Source of the DNA: an uncultured Sunxiuqinia sp.
GTDB taxonomy: Bacteria; Bacteroidota; Bacteroidia; Bacteroidales; Prolixibacteraceae
Direction of reading: 5' to 3'
DNA length: 64,000 bases
Assembly: GCF_947495665.1 (NCBI RefSeq)
Contig: NZ_CANLZV010000001.1
Coordinates: forward strand, 599,953 to 663,952
Positions 52,942-61,507 of the stretch are shown here, piece by piece. A program made the position numbers and the translations under genes. The notes beneath the pieces were generated by a model. The model saw only the letters and a program-made list of their open reading frames with translations, had not been told where the DNA came from and made no database searches. Position 1 is the first letter of the stretch. Each line of letters begins with the position of its first letter.

Positions 52942-53868
52942 ATGATTTACGACGACAATTCCTTACACACGGAAATGATTCAGCATCCTGACTTGCATCA
53001 GAAGATTATTGATGCCTTGCCGATTCCTATTTTTTACCGGAATATTCATGGCGTTTACATTGCCACCAACCGGGCACATGAGAATTTTATAGGCTTGAAA
53101 AAGGAGGAAGTGATTGGAAAGACGGTGTTTGACGTACAACCCCCTGATATTGCGGAGATGTATGCTCGTCGTGATCAGGAGTTGTTTGAAAATCAGCAGG
53201 GACAAAGCTATGAAACCAAGTTTCGTTTGTCTGATGGTTCCATACACGATGTAATTTTTAATAAGGCGGTCATTCGGAATGGCAACGATGAAATTATTGG
53301 TGTTGTGGGTTCCATTATGGATATTACTGACCGCAAAAAAGCCGAACGTAAGCTGGCAAAGGCCAAGGAAGCTTCCGTGATTGCCTCGGCCATGATTCAC
53401 AAAATCCGGGCGGGAATTGTGATTGTTGACAGCGACTTTAAGGTCATCGATTCCAATGAAGGTTTTGCCCGCTTGTTTGGCGAAGAACTGGAGGAACTGT
53501 ATGAAACCATTCCCGGCTTGCAAGGAGCGGATTTGAAAGAGTTAATTCCGGAAGTGATTTTTAAAATGTTTGCAACCCTGATGGCCTCAGGTGAAAACAT
53601 GGTTGAGCGCGATTTAAAGGTGCAGAATCGCCTGTTGCATATTTCGGTCATCACCATCTATAAAAACCGGGTTGTTGGGGCACTCATTCGCGATATGTCG
53701 GCTCCTTCACTGGTGCGTGAAGAAATTATCAGCCGGGCCCGGCAGGTGAATAAGCAAAACCTGGAAACGGTTCGTCAAATTGCTTTTCTGTTGGGCGAAA
53801 ATGCCTCCCAAACCGAAATCATGCTGAATTCAATCATTGAGTCCTATAAATACGAGGAGGATAACTGA
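52942..53868 (+). CDS. PAS-domain sensor protein without kinase domain
   Basis: A 308-residue protein with two PAS domains: the first about residues 15-135 (LPIPIFYRNIHGVYIATNRA; GSIMDITDRKKAERKL), the second about 150-245 (GIVIVDSDFKVIDSNEGFARLFG). A C-terminal helical region follows (RARQVNKQNLETVRQIAFLLG). No kinase or cyclase output domain follows; instead its stop overlaps the SpoIIE-phosphatase start by one base (TGATG). It probably senses a redox or ligand cue and acts on the phosphatase. Closely similar pairs accompany [FeFe]-hydrogenase operons of anaerobes. Confidence 0.88.
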   Translation: MIYDDNSLHTEMIQHPDLHQKIIDALPIPIFYRNIHGVYIATNRAHENFIGLKKEEVIGKTVFDVQPPDIAEMYARRDQELFENQQGQSYETKFRLSDGSIHDVIFNKAVIRNGNDEIIGVVGSIMDITDRKKAERKLAKAKEASVIASAMIHKIRAGIVIVDSDFKVIDSNEGFARLFGEELEELYETIPGLQGADLKELIPEVIFKMFATLMASGENMVERDLKVQNRLLHISVITIYKNRVVGALIRDMSAPSLVREEIISRARQVNKQNLETVRQIAFLLGENASQTEIMLNSIIESYKYEEDN

Positions 53869-55055
53869 TGGCTGATTACCACTTTGATGTGCACATGCAA
53901 CAAAAGCTCCCGAAAGGTGAAGTGGTGTGTGGCGATGTATTTCTAACGCGCCGGATCAAGGAAGAAGGCCGCGTAATCCTGGTGTTGTCCGATGGAATTG
54001 GGCATGGTGTAAAAGCCAACGTACTGGGAACTTTAACAGCCTCCATGGCACTGAATTACTCCTCGCTACACACACAACCCGATGTGGCCGCCAAAGTATT
54101 TATGCGTGCTTTGCCCCGCAGCAGCGACGGACAGGAAAGTTATGCTACGTTCACCATCATTGAAATTGAAGTGGACGGCATGGTTCGTATTGTTAATTAC
54201 GACAACCCGCAAACAATCATTCTTCGGCATGGGAAGCCTTATGTTCCCAACGAAATTGAGGTGAATATTCGCGGAGAAGAAAATGTGGGTAAAATTCTTC
54301 GCATCCGGGAATTTAAGCCGATCCAGGGAGACCGGATTGTTTTTATGACTGATGGCGTGGAGCAAAGTGGTTTGGGGGGAAAGCGTTATCCGATGGGCTG
54401 GGGGCTTGAACAGGTGTGTAGCTTTGCTGAAAAACAGCTGGCTCGGGAACCGGAAATTTCCGCCACCCGACTGGCGCGCAAAATCCTGAACCAGGCAGCC
54501 ATGAATGATGGCTTTGAACTGAAGGACGACACGAGTTGCGGCATTGTTCATTTCAGGCAACCGAGGGAGTTTATGCTGATTACCGGTCCGCCTTTCTATA
54601 AAATAAAGGACACGGATTTTGTCAAGCGGGTTATTGAGTTTCCCGGTAAAAAGATCATTTGTGGAGGAACAACGGCTGAGATTATTGCCCGTGAACTCGA
54701 CCTGGAAGTCAACATTCAGCATCGGTATGGCTACGAGGAAGCTGGGATTCCGCCTGCAGCAGAAATGAAGGGCTTTGAAATGGTTACCGAAGGAATTTTA
54801 ACCATGGGGAAGGTGGAAGAGATTCTGGAGGCCTACTCGCGCGAAGACCGTCTGGGAACAAGTCCGCCGGAGGAAGTCGCCAAACTACTGCTGGAGCATG
54901 ATAACATTCACATCATTGTTGGCACACGCATCAACTGGGCACATCAGGACCCGGATCAGCCCGTGGAGCTGGAAATACGTAAATTTGTGGTTAAACGAAT
55001 TGCCCGTTTGCTGGAAGAGCGTTTCCTGAAGAACGTGACTGTTGAGCTGGTTTAA
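53868..55055 (+). CDS. SpoIIE/RsbU-type PP2C phosphatase
   Basis: A 395-residue serine phosphatase. The N-terminal ~220 residues form the PP2C/SpoIIE domain with metal-binding Asp residues in GDVFL, LSDGIGHGVKAN, MTDGVEQSG and LKDDTSCGIVHF. The C-terminal ~170 residues are a separate domain (FMLITGPPFYKIKDTDFVKRV; GKKIICGGTTAEIIARELDLE) of unknown role, found in the hydrogenase-linked members. It should dephosphorylate a partner that the RsbW-like ATPase phosphorylates. Coupled to the PAS sensor. Confidence 0.9.
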   Translation: MADYHFDVHMQQKLPKGEVVCGDVFLTRRIKEEGRVILVLSDGIGHGVKANVLGTLTASMALNYSSLHTQPDVAAKVFMRALPRSSDGQESYATFTIIEIEVDGMVRIVNYDNPQTIILRHGKPYVPNEIEVNIRGEENVGKILRIREFKPIQGDRIVFMTDGVEQSGLGGKRYPMGWGLEQVCSFAEKQLAREPEISATRLARKILNQAAMNDGFELKDDTSCGIVHFRQPREFMLITGPPFYKIKDTDFVKRVIEFPGKKIICGGTTAEIIARELDLEVNIQHRYGYEEAGIPPAAEMKGFEMVTEGILTMGKVEEILEAYSREDRLGTSPPEEVAKLLLEHDNIHIIVGTRINWAHQDPDQPVELEIRKFVVKRIARLLEERFLKNVTVELV

Positions 55056-55157
55056 TTCTGTTATTTTTTAGATAAAAACATATTGTATTGCCGTTACCGG
55101 AACTTCGTGGGCTTTTGCCCGGAGTGGAACGGCATTTCATTTTTGAATAAGAACTGA

Positions 55158-55619
55158 ATGACTTTCAATACAGAACTCAAAGAACAATTGCTGAAGCAGC
55201 TGAATGACTTGTTGGATGAACGTATCGGCGCGAGCTTAAAAGCCATAGAATCGGCTAAGGAAGCGCGGGATAATGATACGAAAAGCAGTGCCGGCGACAA
55301 ATACGAAACCGGCCGGGCCATGATGCAAATGGAACTGGACAAACACCAGGCGCAGTTGAGTAAAAACCGGGCTCTGAAAAATGAGCTGTCAAAAATTAAT
55401 CCGTCAGTTGCTATGCAGGAAGCTGCGTTTGGAAGCCTGCTTGTTTGTAATCAGGGCCATTATTTGCTGTCGGTAGCCATGGGGAAAATCCGGATTGGGC
55501 AAACCGATGTTTATTGCTTATCCATGCTGTCGCCTTTGGGGCAGGCACTGCGCGGTAAAAAGGCTGGCGATGAACTTGATTTTAATGGCCAGCTCATTCA
55601 GGTTAAATCAATTGTTTAA
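55158..55619 (+). CDS. GreA/GreB-family elongation factor-like protein
   Basis: A 153-residue protein with an N-terminal coiled-coil (KEQLLKQLNDLLDERIGASLKAIESAKEARD split around residue 30) and a C-terminal FKBP-like domain (SLLVCNQGHYLLSVAMGKI; SPLGQALRGKKAGDELDFNGQ). The last motif is the usual Gre C-terminal loop. Relatives are often mislabelled 3-oxoacyl-ACP synthase. Whether it acts in RNA polymerase rescue is untested. It is followed by a DEAD-box gene, possibly co-transcribed. Confidence 0.82.
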   Translation: MTFNTELKEQLLKQLNDLLDERIGASLKAIESAKEARDNDTKSSAGDKYETGRAMMQMELDKHQAQLSKNRALKNELSKINPSVAMQEAAFGSLLVCNQGHYLLSVAMGKIRIGQTDVYCLSMLSPLGQALRGKKAGDELDFNGQLIQVKSIV

Positions 55620-55678
55620 TTGCGCACACTTTATTGTCGGTATGCCGGTGATCAAAGGAAATGAATTACCTTTGCCGG

Positions 55679-56983
55679 ATGTTAAAAAATCAGGAAAATA
55701 TTCTGGAAAAGTTAGGCATTGAGCAACTGAATGCCATGCAGCAGGAGGCCCAGGAGGCTATTCAGTCAAGCGCTGAAGTGGTATTGCTGTCACCTACCGG
55801 AACCGGAAAAACGCTGGCCTTTTTGTTGCCGGTGCTTGCCGAATTGGATCGTGATTGTCAGGAAGTGCAATGTGTGATTATTGCGCCATCGCGCGAACTG
55901 GCTATTCAAATTGAACAGGTGGCCCGCGAAATGGGGGCAGGCTTTAAGACCAATGCGGTTTATGGCGGTACGTCATTTTCGAAAGACAGGCTGGAGTTGA
56001 AACACCGTCCGGCTTTATTGATTGGGACGCCCGGCAGAATCGCGGATCATTTTCGGCGCGAAACCTTTCCAACGCACACCATAAAAACCTTGGTGCTCGA
56101 TGAATTTGACAAGTCGCTGGAGATTGGATTTGAAGGGGAGATGAAACAGATTCTGGCTGCTTTGCCTGATCTTCAGAAGAAAATATTAACCTCGGCAACC
56201 CAAAAAAGAGAGGTTCCTTCGTTTGTGAGACTGAAGAAGCCCCGAATAATCAATAACCTGAAGGAGCAAGGTTCGCAGTTGAAGATCAAGCGGATTCTTT
56301 CGCCTGAAAAAGACAAGCTGGAAACCTTGGTTGAGGCGCTTTGCCATATTGGCAACCAGCCCGGAATTATTTTCTGCAACTTTAAAGATACCATTCAGCG
56401 GGTGAGTGCTTTTCTGACAGAAAAGCAAATTAGTCACGGTTGCTTTTATGGAGGGATGGAACAGGTGGATCGCGAACGGGCCTTGATTCAGTTTCGGAAT
56501 GGCTCGCACCAGCTTCTGATTGCTACCGACCTGGCGGCGCGTGGACTCGATATTCCGGAGATCAAATTTATTATTCATTACCAGCTTCCGGGGCGGAAGG
56601 ATGAATTTACGCATCGTAACGGGCGTACTGCGCGCATGTTTAACGATGGAACGGCCTACGTGTTGCAGTGGGAAGAAGAAAATTTGCCCGACTACATGGG
56701 GGCTTTAGGGATTGAACGGCTTCAGGAAGCACCACTTCCGGAGAGTTCTGCCTGGACCACCTTATTTATTTCCGGCGGACGAAAAGATAAAATATCGAAA
56801 GCTGATATTGCCGGTTTTTTCTTTAAACAAGGGAAGCTGAACAAAGATGAATTGGGCGTGATTGAGCTGAAGCAGGACTGCGCTTTTGTAGGCGTACATG
56901 CTGCAAAGGCAGACCAATTGGTAGAAATGCTTGACAAACTTCGCTTAAAAAACAAAAAGGTACGGGTGAGTTTGGCAAACTAA
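55679..56983 (+). CDS. DEAD-box RNA helicase
   Basis: About 434 residues. The motifs are: Q-like LGIEQLNAMQQEA, I LSPTGTGKT, Ia APSRELAIQ, Ib TPGRI, II as LDEFD rather than DEAD (DEFD), III SAT, IV IIFCNF, V ATDLAARGLDI and VI HRNGRTARM. A short C-terminal RNA-binding-like region ends it (KADIAGFFFKQGKLNKDELGVIEL, DbpA-like). The start could be 55661 or 55679; the latter begins MLKNQENILEKLG. The DEFD variant keeps the two catalytic acids. Likely in ribosome assembly or RNA turnover. Confidence 0.93.
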   Translation: MLKNQENILEKLGIEQLNAMQQEAQEAIQSSAEVVLLSPTGTGKTLAFLLPVLAELDRDCQEVQCVIIAPSRELAIQIEQVAREMGAGFKTNAVYGGTSFSKDRLELKHRPALLIGTPGRIADHFRRETFPTHTIKTLVLDEFDKSLEIGFEGEMKQILAALPDLQKKILTSATQKREVPSFVRLKKPRIINNLKEQGSQLKIKRILSPEKDKLETLVEALCHIGNQPGIIFCNFKDTIQRVSAFLTEKQISHGCFYGGMEQVDRERALIQFRNGSHQLLIATDLAARGLDIPEIKFIIHYQLPGRKDEFTHRNGRTARMFNDGTAYVLQWEEENLPDYMGALGIERLQEAPLPESSAWTTLFISGGRKDKISKADIAGFFFKQGKLNKDELGVIELKQDCAFVGVHAAKADQLVEMLDKLRLKNKKVRVSLAN

Positions 56984-57146
56984 GGCAATCACCTTTGCCT
57001 GGAAGAATTCGGGGGTGTAGTATCCCCAAAACATACATGAATACCAGGAATCAGTAAGAGGAATGAAGTTACCTGAAAGGAAAGAATGTTAATTAGCATT
57101 GAGATAAACAGATTGGCCTATTTTTATCAAGGCCGGAATTAAACTG

Positions 57147-57208
57147 AAAGCCTAGTGCAAACGAGAAGTTCCGACGAAGGAGGAAATCACTCGTTGAACT
57201 TGGCTTTT
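57147..57208. repeat. Imperfect long hairpin
   Basis: Arms AAAGCC-AGT-CAA-CGAG and CTCG-TTG-ACT-GGCTTT pair with small symmetric mismatches around a 24-base loop. The regular mismatches suggest a structured RNA or a decayed palindromic element. Confidence 0.5.
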
Positions 57209-57252
57209 AGGAAGATGGAGGGGGAAGATAAAAATCAGCCTTGAATTTTCTG

Positions 57253-57282
57253 TTTACTCTTTGTTTCAAGACAAAGAGTAAA
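57253..57282. repeat. Perfect 12-bp hairpin
   Basis: TTTACTCTTTGT / ACAAAGAGTAAA with loop TTCAAG and no T run. Confidence 0.6.
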
Positions 57283-57366
57283 ATCCGTCTGATAAGACTT
57301 TATGGATTGATAATGATTAAGTAATTATCGAATTATGGAGTCCTATTGAAAGAAAAGATCACCAGA

Positions 57367-57410
57367 AAAACCAAAAGGCTTTAAACAATTGTTTAAAGCC
57401 TTTTGGTTTT
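57367..57410. terminator. Perfect 44-base palindrome, bidirectional terminator
   Basis: The sequence from AAAACCAAAAGGCTTT to its mirror AAAGCCTTTTGGTTTT is a perfect palindrome centred at 57388/57389, with A/T-rich ends. It lies 16 bases from the stop of the convergent DHOD-like gene and serves as terminator from both sides. Confidence 0.8.
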
Positions 57411-57426
57411 ATGCGTTTATTCCGAT

Positions 57427-58440
57427 TTAAACCATCGGGTATTTCTTAAAAACTTCTTCTGATTTCATTAAGATCTCAACATACTGAGCCCGTTGGTAAG
57501 CAAAGGGATCTTTCAGGTTTTTGCGCGATAATTTTCCACGAAAATCATCCAGCGATTTGTAGCCTTTGTGATCCATCCAGTCGGCCAATTCGCGGAGTAC
57601 CTTAGCTACAAACGGAGGTTGGTTACGATAGATGGCAGAAACAACCTGAACGACATCGGCCCCGGCAAGCAACATTTTAATGACATCCTTGGTGTCTGAA
57701 ATTCCACGGCTGGCACATACGCTGGCGTCAATGTTGCCATACAGCAACCCGGCATACCGCAGCGCAAGCTGGTGATCTTTTTCATGACTCAATTCCCAGG
57801 GATAGTAGAAAAGCTCTTGTTCAATATCGATTTCCGGCTGGAAAAAGCGGTTGAAAAGCACATAGCCGTCAACACCCACTTCGTCCAGTTTTTTGATGAA
57901 GTTTAAGGTATTGGTATAAAATGGACTGAGTTTTACGCTAACCGGAATCTGAACGGCTTTTTTGATGCTTTTAACAATCTGAATTTGTTTGTCTTCAATG
58001 CTGTTGCCGCTGGTTTCAAAATAGCCCGGAGTAGCATACAGGTTCACTTCCAGGGCATCAATGCCTGTTTGTTCCAATTCTTTGGCATACTCAACCCACG
58101 AAACTTCATAGATGGCATTCAAACTTCCGATTACAGGAACCGAAGTATTCTTTTTCAAGGTTTTCAGATTGAAAAGATGCTCTTTCGGGCCGGCATGTTC
58201 CAGGTCCGGAAAAATGCTGGTCATTTCAGCATGACGCTCTTCGTATTCGTGCAGTTCATCTTCAAGTTGAAGCGATTCCAGTTGGATTTGTTCTTCGAAG
58301 AGCGACTTGTACACAATGGCCCCGATGCCTGCTTCTTCGAGCTGTTTAATCACTGCTGGTTTATTCACCAGGTTACTGGCACCTAAGATTATCGGGTTCT
58401 TTAGCTTTAGCCCCATGTAGGTGGTTGATAGATCTGCCAT
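57427..58440 (-). CDS. Dihydroorotate dehydrogenase-like protein
   Basis: A 337-residue FMN-type TIM barrel of the DHOD family: LKNPIILGASNLVNKPAVIKQLEEAGIGAIVYKS is split at the N-terminus, IGSLNAIYEVSWVEYA follows, then ALEVNLYATPGYFE, VSVKLSPFYTNTLNF and RGISDTKDVIKMLLAGADVVQVVSA. It is most like the 'dihydroorotate dehydrogenase-like' proteins common in Bacteroidota, not canonical PyrD. The usual active-site Cys/Ser region is not clear. Probably a flavin oxidoreductase of unknown substrate. Confidence 0.88.
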   Translation of the reverse strand: MADLSTTYMGLKLKNPIILGASNLVNKPAVIKQLEEAGIGAIVYKSLFEEQIQLESLQLEDELHEYEERHAEMTSIFPDLEHAGPKEHLFNLKTLKKNTSVPVIGSLNAIYEVSWVEYAKELEQTGIDALEVNLYATPGYFETSGNSIEDKQIQIVKSIKKAVQIPVSVKLSPFYTNTLNFIKKLDEVGVDGYVLFNRFFQPEIDIEQELFYYPWELSHEKDHQLALRYAGLLYGNIDASVCASRGISDTKDVIKMLLAGADVVQVVSAIYRNQPPFVAKVLRELADWMDHKGYKSLDDFRGKLSRKNLKDPFAYQRAQYVEILMKSEEVFKKYPMV

Positions 58441-58626
58441 AATATTGATTTTACAGGTTATTTTCTGTTAGTTAAACTATGGAAGTTCTGCTTTTGTTCA
58501 AAGCCAAAAGCACAAAGATGAACAAGTGTTTGAAAATCTTTACGACAGAGTCTGAGCGGAAGTTACTGGCTTCCCGAAGTATCTGATTTAAGGTTTCGAC
58601 GTATTTTAGCCGCCAGGCTGGTGGCA

Positions 58627-59805
58627 TCAGGCTATGACACCCGAACCAAGCAACTCTTTGCCATCATACCAGGCAGCAAATTGCCCGGCTGTAATGCCAC
58701 GCTGTTCGTCATCGAACAACAGGTACAAGCCTTCTTCACGCTGATAGAGCGTTGCTTTTTCAAGCGGTTGGCGGTAGCGGATACGCACATCGTAGCGTCG
58801 GCTTTCTCCAACAGCCATTTTCAAGTCTTCCCGAATCCAGTGGGTTTCCGCTTCTGAAATGAACAGTCCCGGACGGTAAAGTCCCGGGTGGTCAGTTCCT
58901 TCACCTACATAAATAATGTTGCGGTTGACATCGGTTCCCAGCACAAACAGGGGTTGTTCGTGGCCGCCAATGTTCAGCCCCTTGCGCTGACCAACAGTAT
59001 AGAAATGCGCGCCACGGTGTTCGCCAATTACTTTACCATTCCAGGGTTTGTAAGGGTAGGCAAAACACAGTTTTTTGAAATTATCGGGAGTCTTTTCTAC
59101 CGCCTTTTTCTTCGCCATGAATTCGGCTGGCACTTCAATCACATTACCGGTTTTGGGTTCCAGTTGTTGTTGCAGGAAGGTAGGCAAGTCCACTTTCCCC
59201 ACAAAGCAAATGCCCTGCGAGTCCTTACGGGTTGCTGTTGGCAGTTCCTGCTCGGCGGCAATTTTACGAACCTCGGGCTTGTCCAGATGTCCAATGGGAA
59301 ACAGCGCTCTGCTGAGTTGTTTCTGGCTGAGCTGACACAGGAAATAACTTTGGTCCTTGTTGTTGTCTTCGCCCGCCAGCAACTGGTAAATGGGCTGGCC
59401 GTCTTTTTCCACTTCCCCTTTCTGACAATAATGCCCGGTAGCCACATAGTCGGCATCAAATTTCAGGCATTCATCCATGAAAATATCAAACTTGATTTCG
59501 CGGTTGCAAAGCACATCGGGGTTGGGGGTGCGGCCTTTGCTGTATTCGTCAAACATGTAGTCGACAACCCGTTTCTTATAATCCTTGCTGAGGTCGACAA
59601 TATGAAAGGGCATGTCCAGTTTTTTGGCTACCATTTCGGCAATCATGGCATCGTCTTCCCAGGAGCAACTGCCCGTTAAGGTGCCTGTACGGTCGTGCCA
59701 GTTCACCATAAATAAAGCGATCACCTCGTATCCTTGTTGTTTCAGCAAATAGGCTGCAACACTTGAATCTACTCCTCCTGAAAGTCCAATAACTACCCTT
59801 TTCAT
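58627..59805 (-). CDS. mnmA: tRNA-specific 2-thiouridylase MnmA
   Basis: About 392 residues. It adds the 2-thio group to U34 of tRNA Lys/Glu/Gln. PP-loop motif SGGVDSSVAAY is at residues 8-18. The catalytic Cys is in NPDVLCNREIKFD, and the second is in DSQGICFVGKVD. The anchoring motif VATGHY and the C-terminal beta-barrel (HFYTVGQRKGLNIGG; RYRQPLEKATLY) are all present. The ATG at 59805 is preferred over 59856, which would overlap the promoter. Confidence 0.96.
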   Translation of the reverse strand: MKRVVIGLSGGVDSSVAAYLLKQQGYEVIALFMVNWHDRTGTLTGSCSWEDDAMIAEMVAKKLDMPFHIVDLSKDYKKRVVDYMFDEYSKGRTPNPDVLCNREIKFDIFMDECLKFDADYVATGHYCQKGEVEKDGQPIYQLLAGEDNNKDQSYFLCQLSQKQLSRALFPIGHLDKPEVRKIAAEQELPTATRKDSQGICFVGKVDLPTFLQQQLEPKTGNVIEVPAEFMAKKKAVEKTPDNFKKLCFAYPYKPWNGKVIGEHRGAHFYTVGQRKGLNIGGHEQPLFVLGTDVNRNIIYVGEGTDHPGLYRPGLFISEAETHWIREDLKMAVGESRRYDVRIRYRQPLEKATLYQREEGLYLLFDDEQRGITAGQFAAWYDGKELLGSGVIA

Positions 59806-59825
59806 CTTTTGAATCAATTGAGCGA

Positions 59826-59856
59826 CAAAAGTAGAACGAAATTTGGAAATAGGCAA
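59826..59856 (-). promoter_or_regulatory. Bacteroidota-type promoter of mnmA
   Basis: On the minus strand a -7 element TACTTTTG (59833-59826) is preceded 19 bases upstream by ATTG (59856-59853), close to the -33 consensus TTTG. Transcription would begin about 14 bases before the mnmA start codon. Confidence 0.55.
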
Positions 59857-59929
59857 TTCGGTGGAAAGAAGACCGTGATATTTAAGATGCGGGGTGATCT
59901 TTTGTTAAGATAGGGCAGTTTCGCGGTAG

Positions 59930-60055
59930 TGTTCATTCGTTTGGGTGAGACACACTTTGGTTTAACGCGAGTTGCTATTCCTTAGGTTGAAGCTGTTATT
60001 CGTTAACATGCATTCGTGTTTCGTTGAGGTGAAGTGGTTATTCGTTTGAACCGAT
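59930..60055. repeat. Six-unit degenerate 21-bp tandem repeat
   Basis: Six adjacent 21-base units begin at 59930, 59951, 59972, 59993, 60014 and 60035. Most share a core TATTCGTT or TTCGTT with GGTGAA near the end, for example CTGTTATTCGTTAACATGCAT and TGGTTATTCGTTTGAACCGAT. The period is about two helical turns. No function is assigned. Confidence 0.6.
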
Positions 60056-60064
60056 CGGCCCCTG

Positions 60065-60164
60065 GTTTGAGCGAAGCGGTAAGGAGTGACTAGTTATTTT
60101 GATTGAAAGGTATTTATTATTGCTTTTCAATGCAATTGGTCTGTGTATGGTCGTTGCAAACGAG
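60065..60164 (+). repeat. MITE-like repeat, copy A (internally deleted)
   Basis: It begins GTTTGAGCGAAGCGGTAAGG and shares the first ~80 bases of copies C and D, including the TTTTCAA...GCAAT...GGTCTG stretch. It then jumps to TGTATGGTCGTTGCAAACGA, lacking about 50 central bases present in C and D. Confidence 0.65.
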
Positions 60165-60214
60165 AGCCCACGTAGCTCTCGACACCACCAGACTTAGGCG
60201 AGGGGAGAGCAGGT

Positions 60215-60742
60215 TTATTGCTTTCGACGTAATTTGTTGGTTCCAAAACAGGTGTAATCTTTTCCGAATGAAACGTCGAAAATCGTTTCAATTTCATTTT
60301 CGTTTATCCGTTTTATTGTCCATTTTGCTTTTCCGTTTGGCACAAAGTTTTCAATAAATTCCGTTTCAAAGATCAATATGTTTTCGTTTGAAATAGAATC
60401 ATTTAAGACATATTGGTTGTAGTATCCTTCATTGTTGAACTGCCTTAGAATTATTGAATTCCTGCTTTTGTCAAAACTGATAAAGCCCTTATCGATATGG
60501 TGTTCTCCTTCGGGATTTTTATCGGTCGGTTCAAATTGAGATTCATTTTTTATTTCAATGTACTGCCCATTCATTGTAAGATGGAAACTGGATTCAATTT
60601 TCGATTTATTATTGCCAAAACCAGATCCTGTTCCTACCCAATCACCAATAATAAAGTCAATTTTTTCAAACTTGTTTGTTTGAGCAAAGGATATCCCCAA
60701 TGACAGGATTAATCCCAACGTTAGAAATGCTTTCCTTTTCAT
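60215..60742 (-). CDS. Exported lipocalin-like hypothetical protein (DUF1579-like)
   Basis: A 175-residue protein with a signal peptide (LTLGLILSLGISFAQ). The mature part is predicted all-beta: FIIGDWVGTGSGFG is the opening motif of the heme-binding/DUF1579-like beta-barrels, followed by SSFHLTMNGQYIEIK, IILRQFNNEGYYNQYV and TIFDVSFG. No catalytic residues are visible. It lies between repeat copies A and B in the accessory region and shows higher AT content than the housekeeping genes, consistent with acquisition. Confidence 0.75.
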   Translation of the reverse strand: MKRKAFLTLGLILSLGISFAQTNKFEKIDFIIGDWVGTGSGFGNNKSKIESSFHLTMNGQYIEIKNESQFEPTDKNPEGEHHIDKGFISFDKSRNSIILRQFNNEGYYNQYVLNDSISNENILIFETEFIENFVPNGKAKWTIKRINENEIETIFDVSFGKDYTCFGTNKLRRKQ

Positions 60743-60769
60743 ATCAATATTTTTTCCGGGCTTTCCCTG

Positions 60770-60791
60770 TTTTGAGCGAAGCGGTAAGGAG
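60770..60791 (+). repeat. MITE-like repeat, copy B (terminus only)
   Basis: Only the left end, TTTGAGCGAAGCGGTAAGGAG, is present. It matches copies A and C exactly here, between two small genes. Confidence 0.6.
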
Positions 60792-60808
60792 GGGTTAGTT
60801 ACCCAACC

Positions 60809-61132
60809 TTATTCAAATTTGTATTCACTATCATTGGTAGGAATAAAAAATTCAACTTTCCCACATTTGGGACATGCATAAATATCAAATGCCTCCCGAT
60901 TAACCAGTGCTTCAAATAAATTTCCAAGTATTCCAATCTTTGGCCCTTCATGAAATTTATACTCTCCGGAATAGATGTATGGCGTATTGCATCTGAGACA
61001 ATTAATGTCTTTTTTGTTGTGGTTTAAGTCTTTAATGTCAATTATCTTATTCTCAGTCAGGCTGAAGTTGCAATTCCAGCACAATTCAAAACTCTCTTCA
61101 ATCTCTGCGTTGCAATTTGGACACTTTTTCAT
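60809..61132 (-). CDS. Small double-zinc-ribbon hypothetical protein
   Basis: A 107-residue protein with three pairs of cysteines: CPNC at 4-7 with CWNC at 18-21 forming one ribbon, CLRC near 45, and CPKC near 87, which would form a second ribbon. No named family was recognised. Soluble; no signal peptide. It lies between repeat copies B and C in the accessory region. Zinc binding is likely; function unknown. Confidence 0.72.
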   Translation of the reverse strand: MKKCPNCNAEIEESFELCWNCNFSLTENKIIDIKDLNHNKKDINCLRCNTPYIYSGEYKFHEGPKIGILGNLFEALVNREAFDIYACPKCGKVEFFIPTNDSEYKFE

Positions 61133-61282
61133 GATAAATTCAGTTAAGGGTTGTTGTCGATTTTTTATTGGAGGTAAGTTGGTTACCTGTTATCCAAAGA
61201 TATTTTAAAAAAAATCATTTTAAGCATTGTGCGTATTTTTTCTTTTATGCGGTGAGTGTTGCCCTGCTTTTGCCTGCCCCAG

Positions 61283-61447
61283 GTTTGAGCGAAGCGGTAA
61301 GGAGTGACTAATTATTTTGAATAAAAGATATTCCTTATTGTTTTTCAAAGCAATAGGTCTGGAGTATCGTCGTTGGCAGTTTATTGTTCTGAACGTGAAG
61401 GGTTGGTGCATGGTCGTTACAAACGACAAGCAGTTTACCCCTCGGCA
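61283..61447 (+). repeat. MITE-like repeat, copy C
   Basis: Starts GTTTGAGCGAAGCGGT. From 61326 to 61447 it aligns without gaps to copy D at 61916-62037 with five mismatches (about 96% identity). It contains the small palindrome GTCGTTACAAACGAC. Its left terminus AGCGAAGCGGT is the inverse of the right terminus of copy D. Confidence 0.75.
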
Positions 61448-61507
61448 TTGCAAAAGAAATGATTCATTAATTTCTCTATCTTTATGAAAACCAAAAAAAA
61501 ATCAATC

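Larger units (their letters stand above)
56984..57426. other. 443-base hairpin-rich intergenic region
   Basis: No coding frame is credible. Three strong hairpins follow one another (57147-57208, 57253-57282, 57367-57410), the last being the terminator of the convergent pair. Could be a small RNA or palindromic repeat elements. Confidence 0.55.

Noticed and set aside
55158..55619. 3-oxoacyl-ACP synthase identity for the Gre-like protein
   Set aside because: This label circulates for homologues, but the coiled-coil plus FKBP-like C-terminus fits Gre factors and there is no ketosynthase fold.
58888..59679. 263-residue plus-strand open frame opposite mnmA
   Set aside because: Entirely antisense to mnmA, which has all catalytic motifs; the antisense translation shows no domain.
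59930..60055. CRISPR array
   Set aside because: The 21-base units are contiguous and degenerate, with no spacers of unique sequence and no cas genes.
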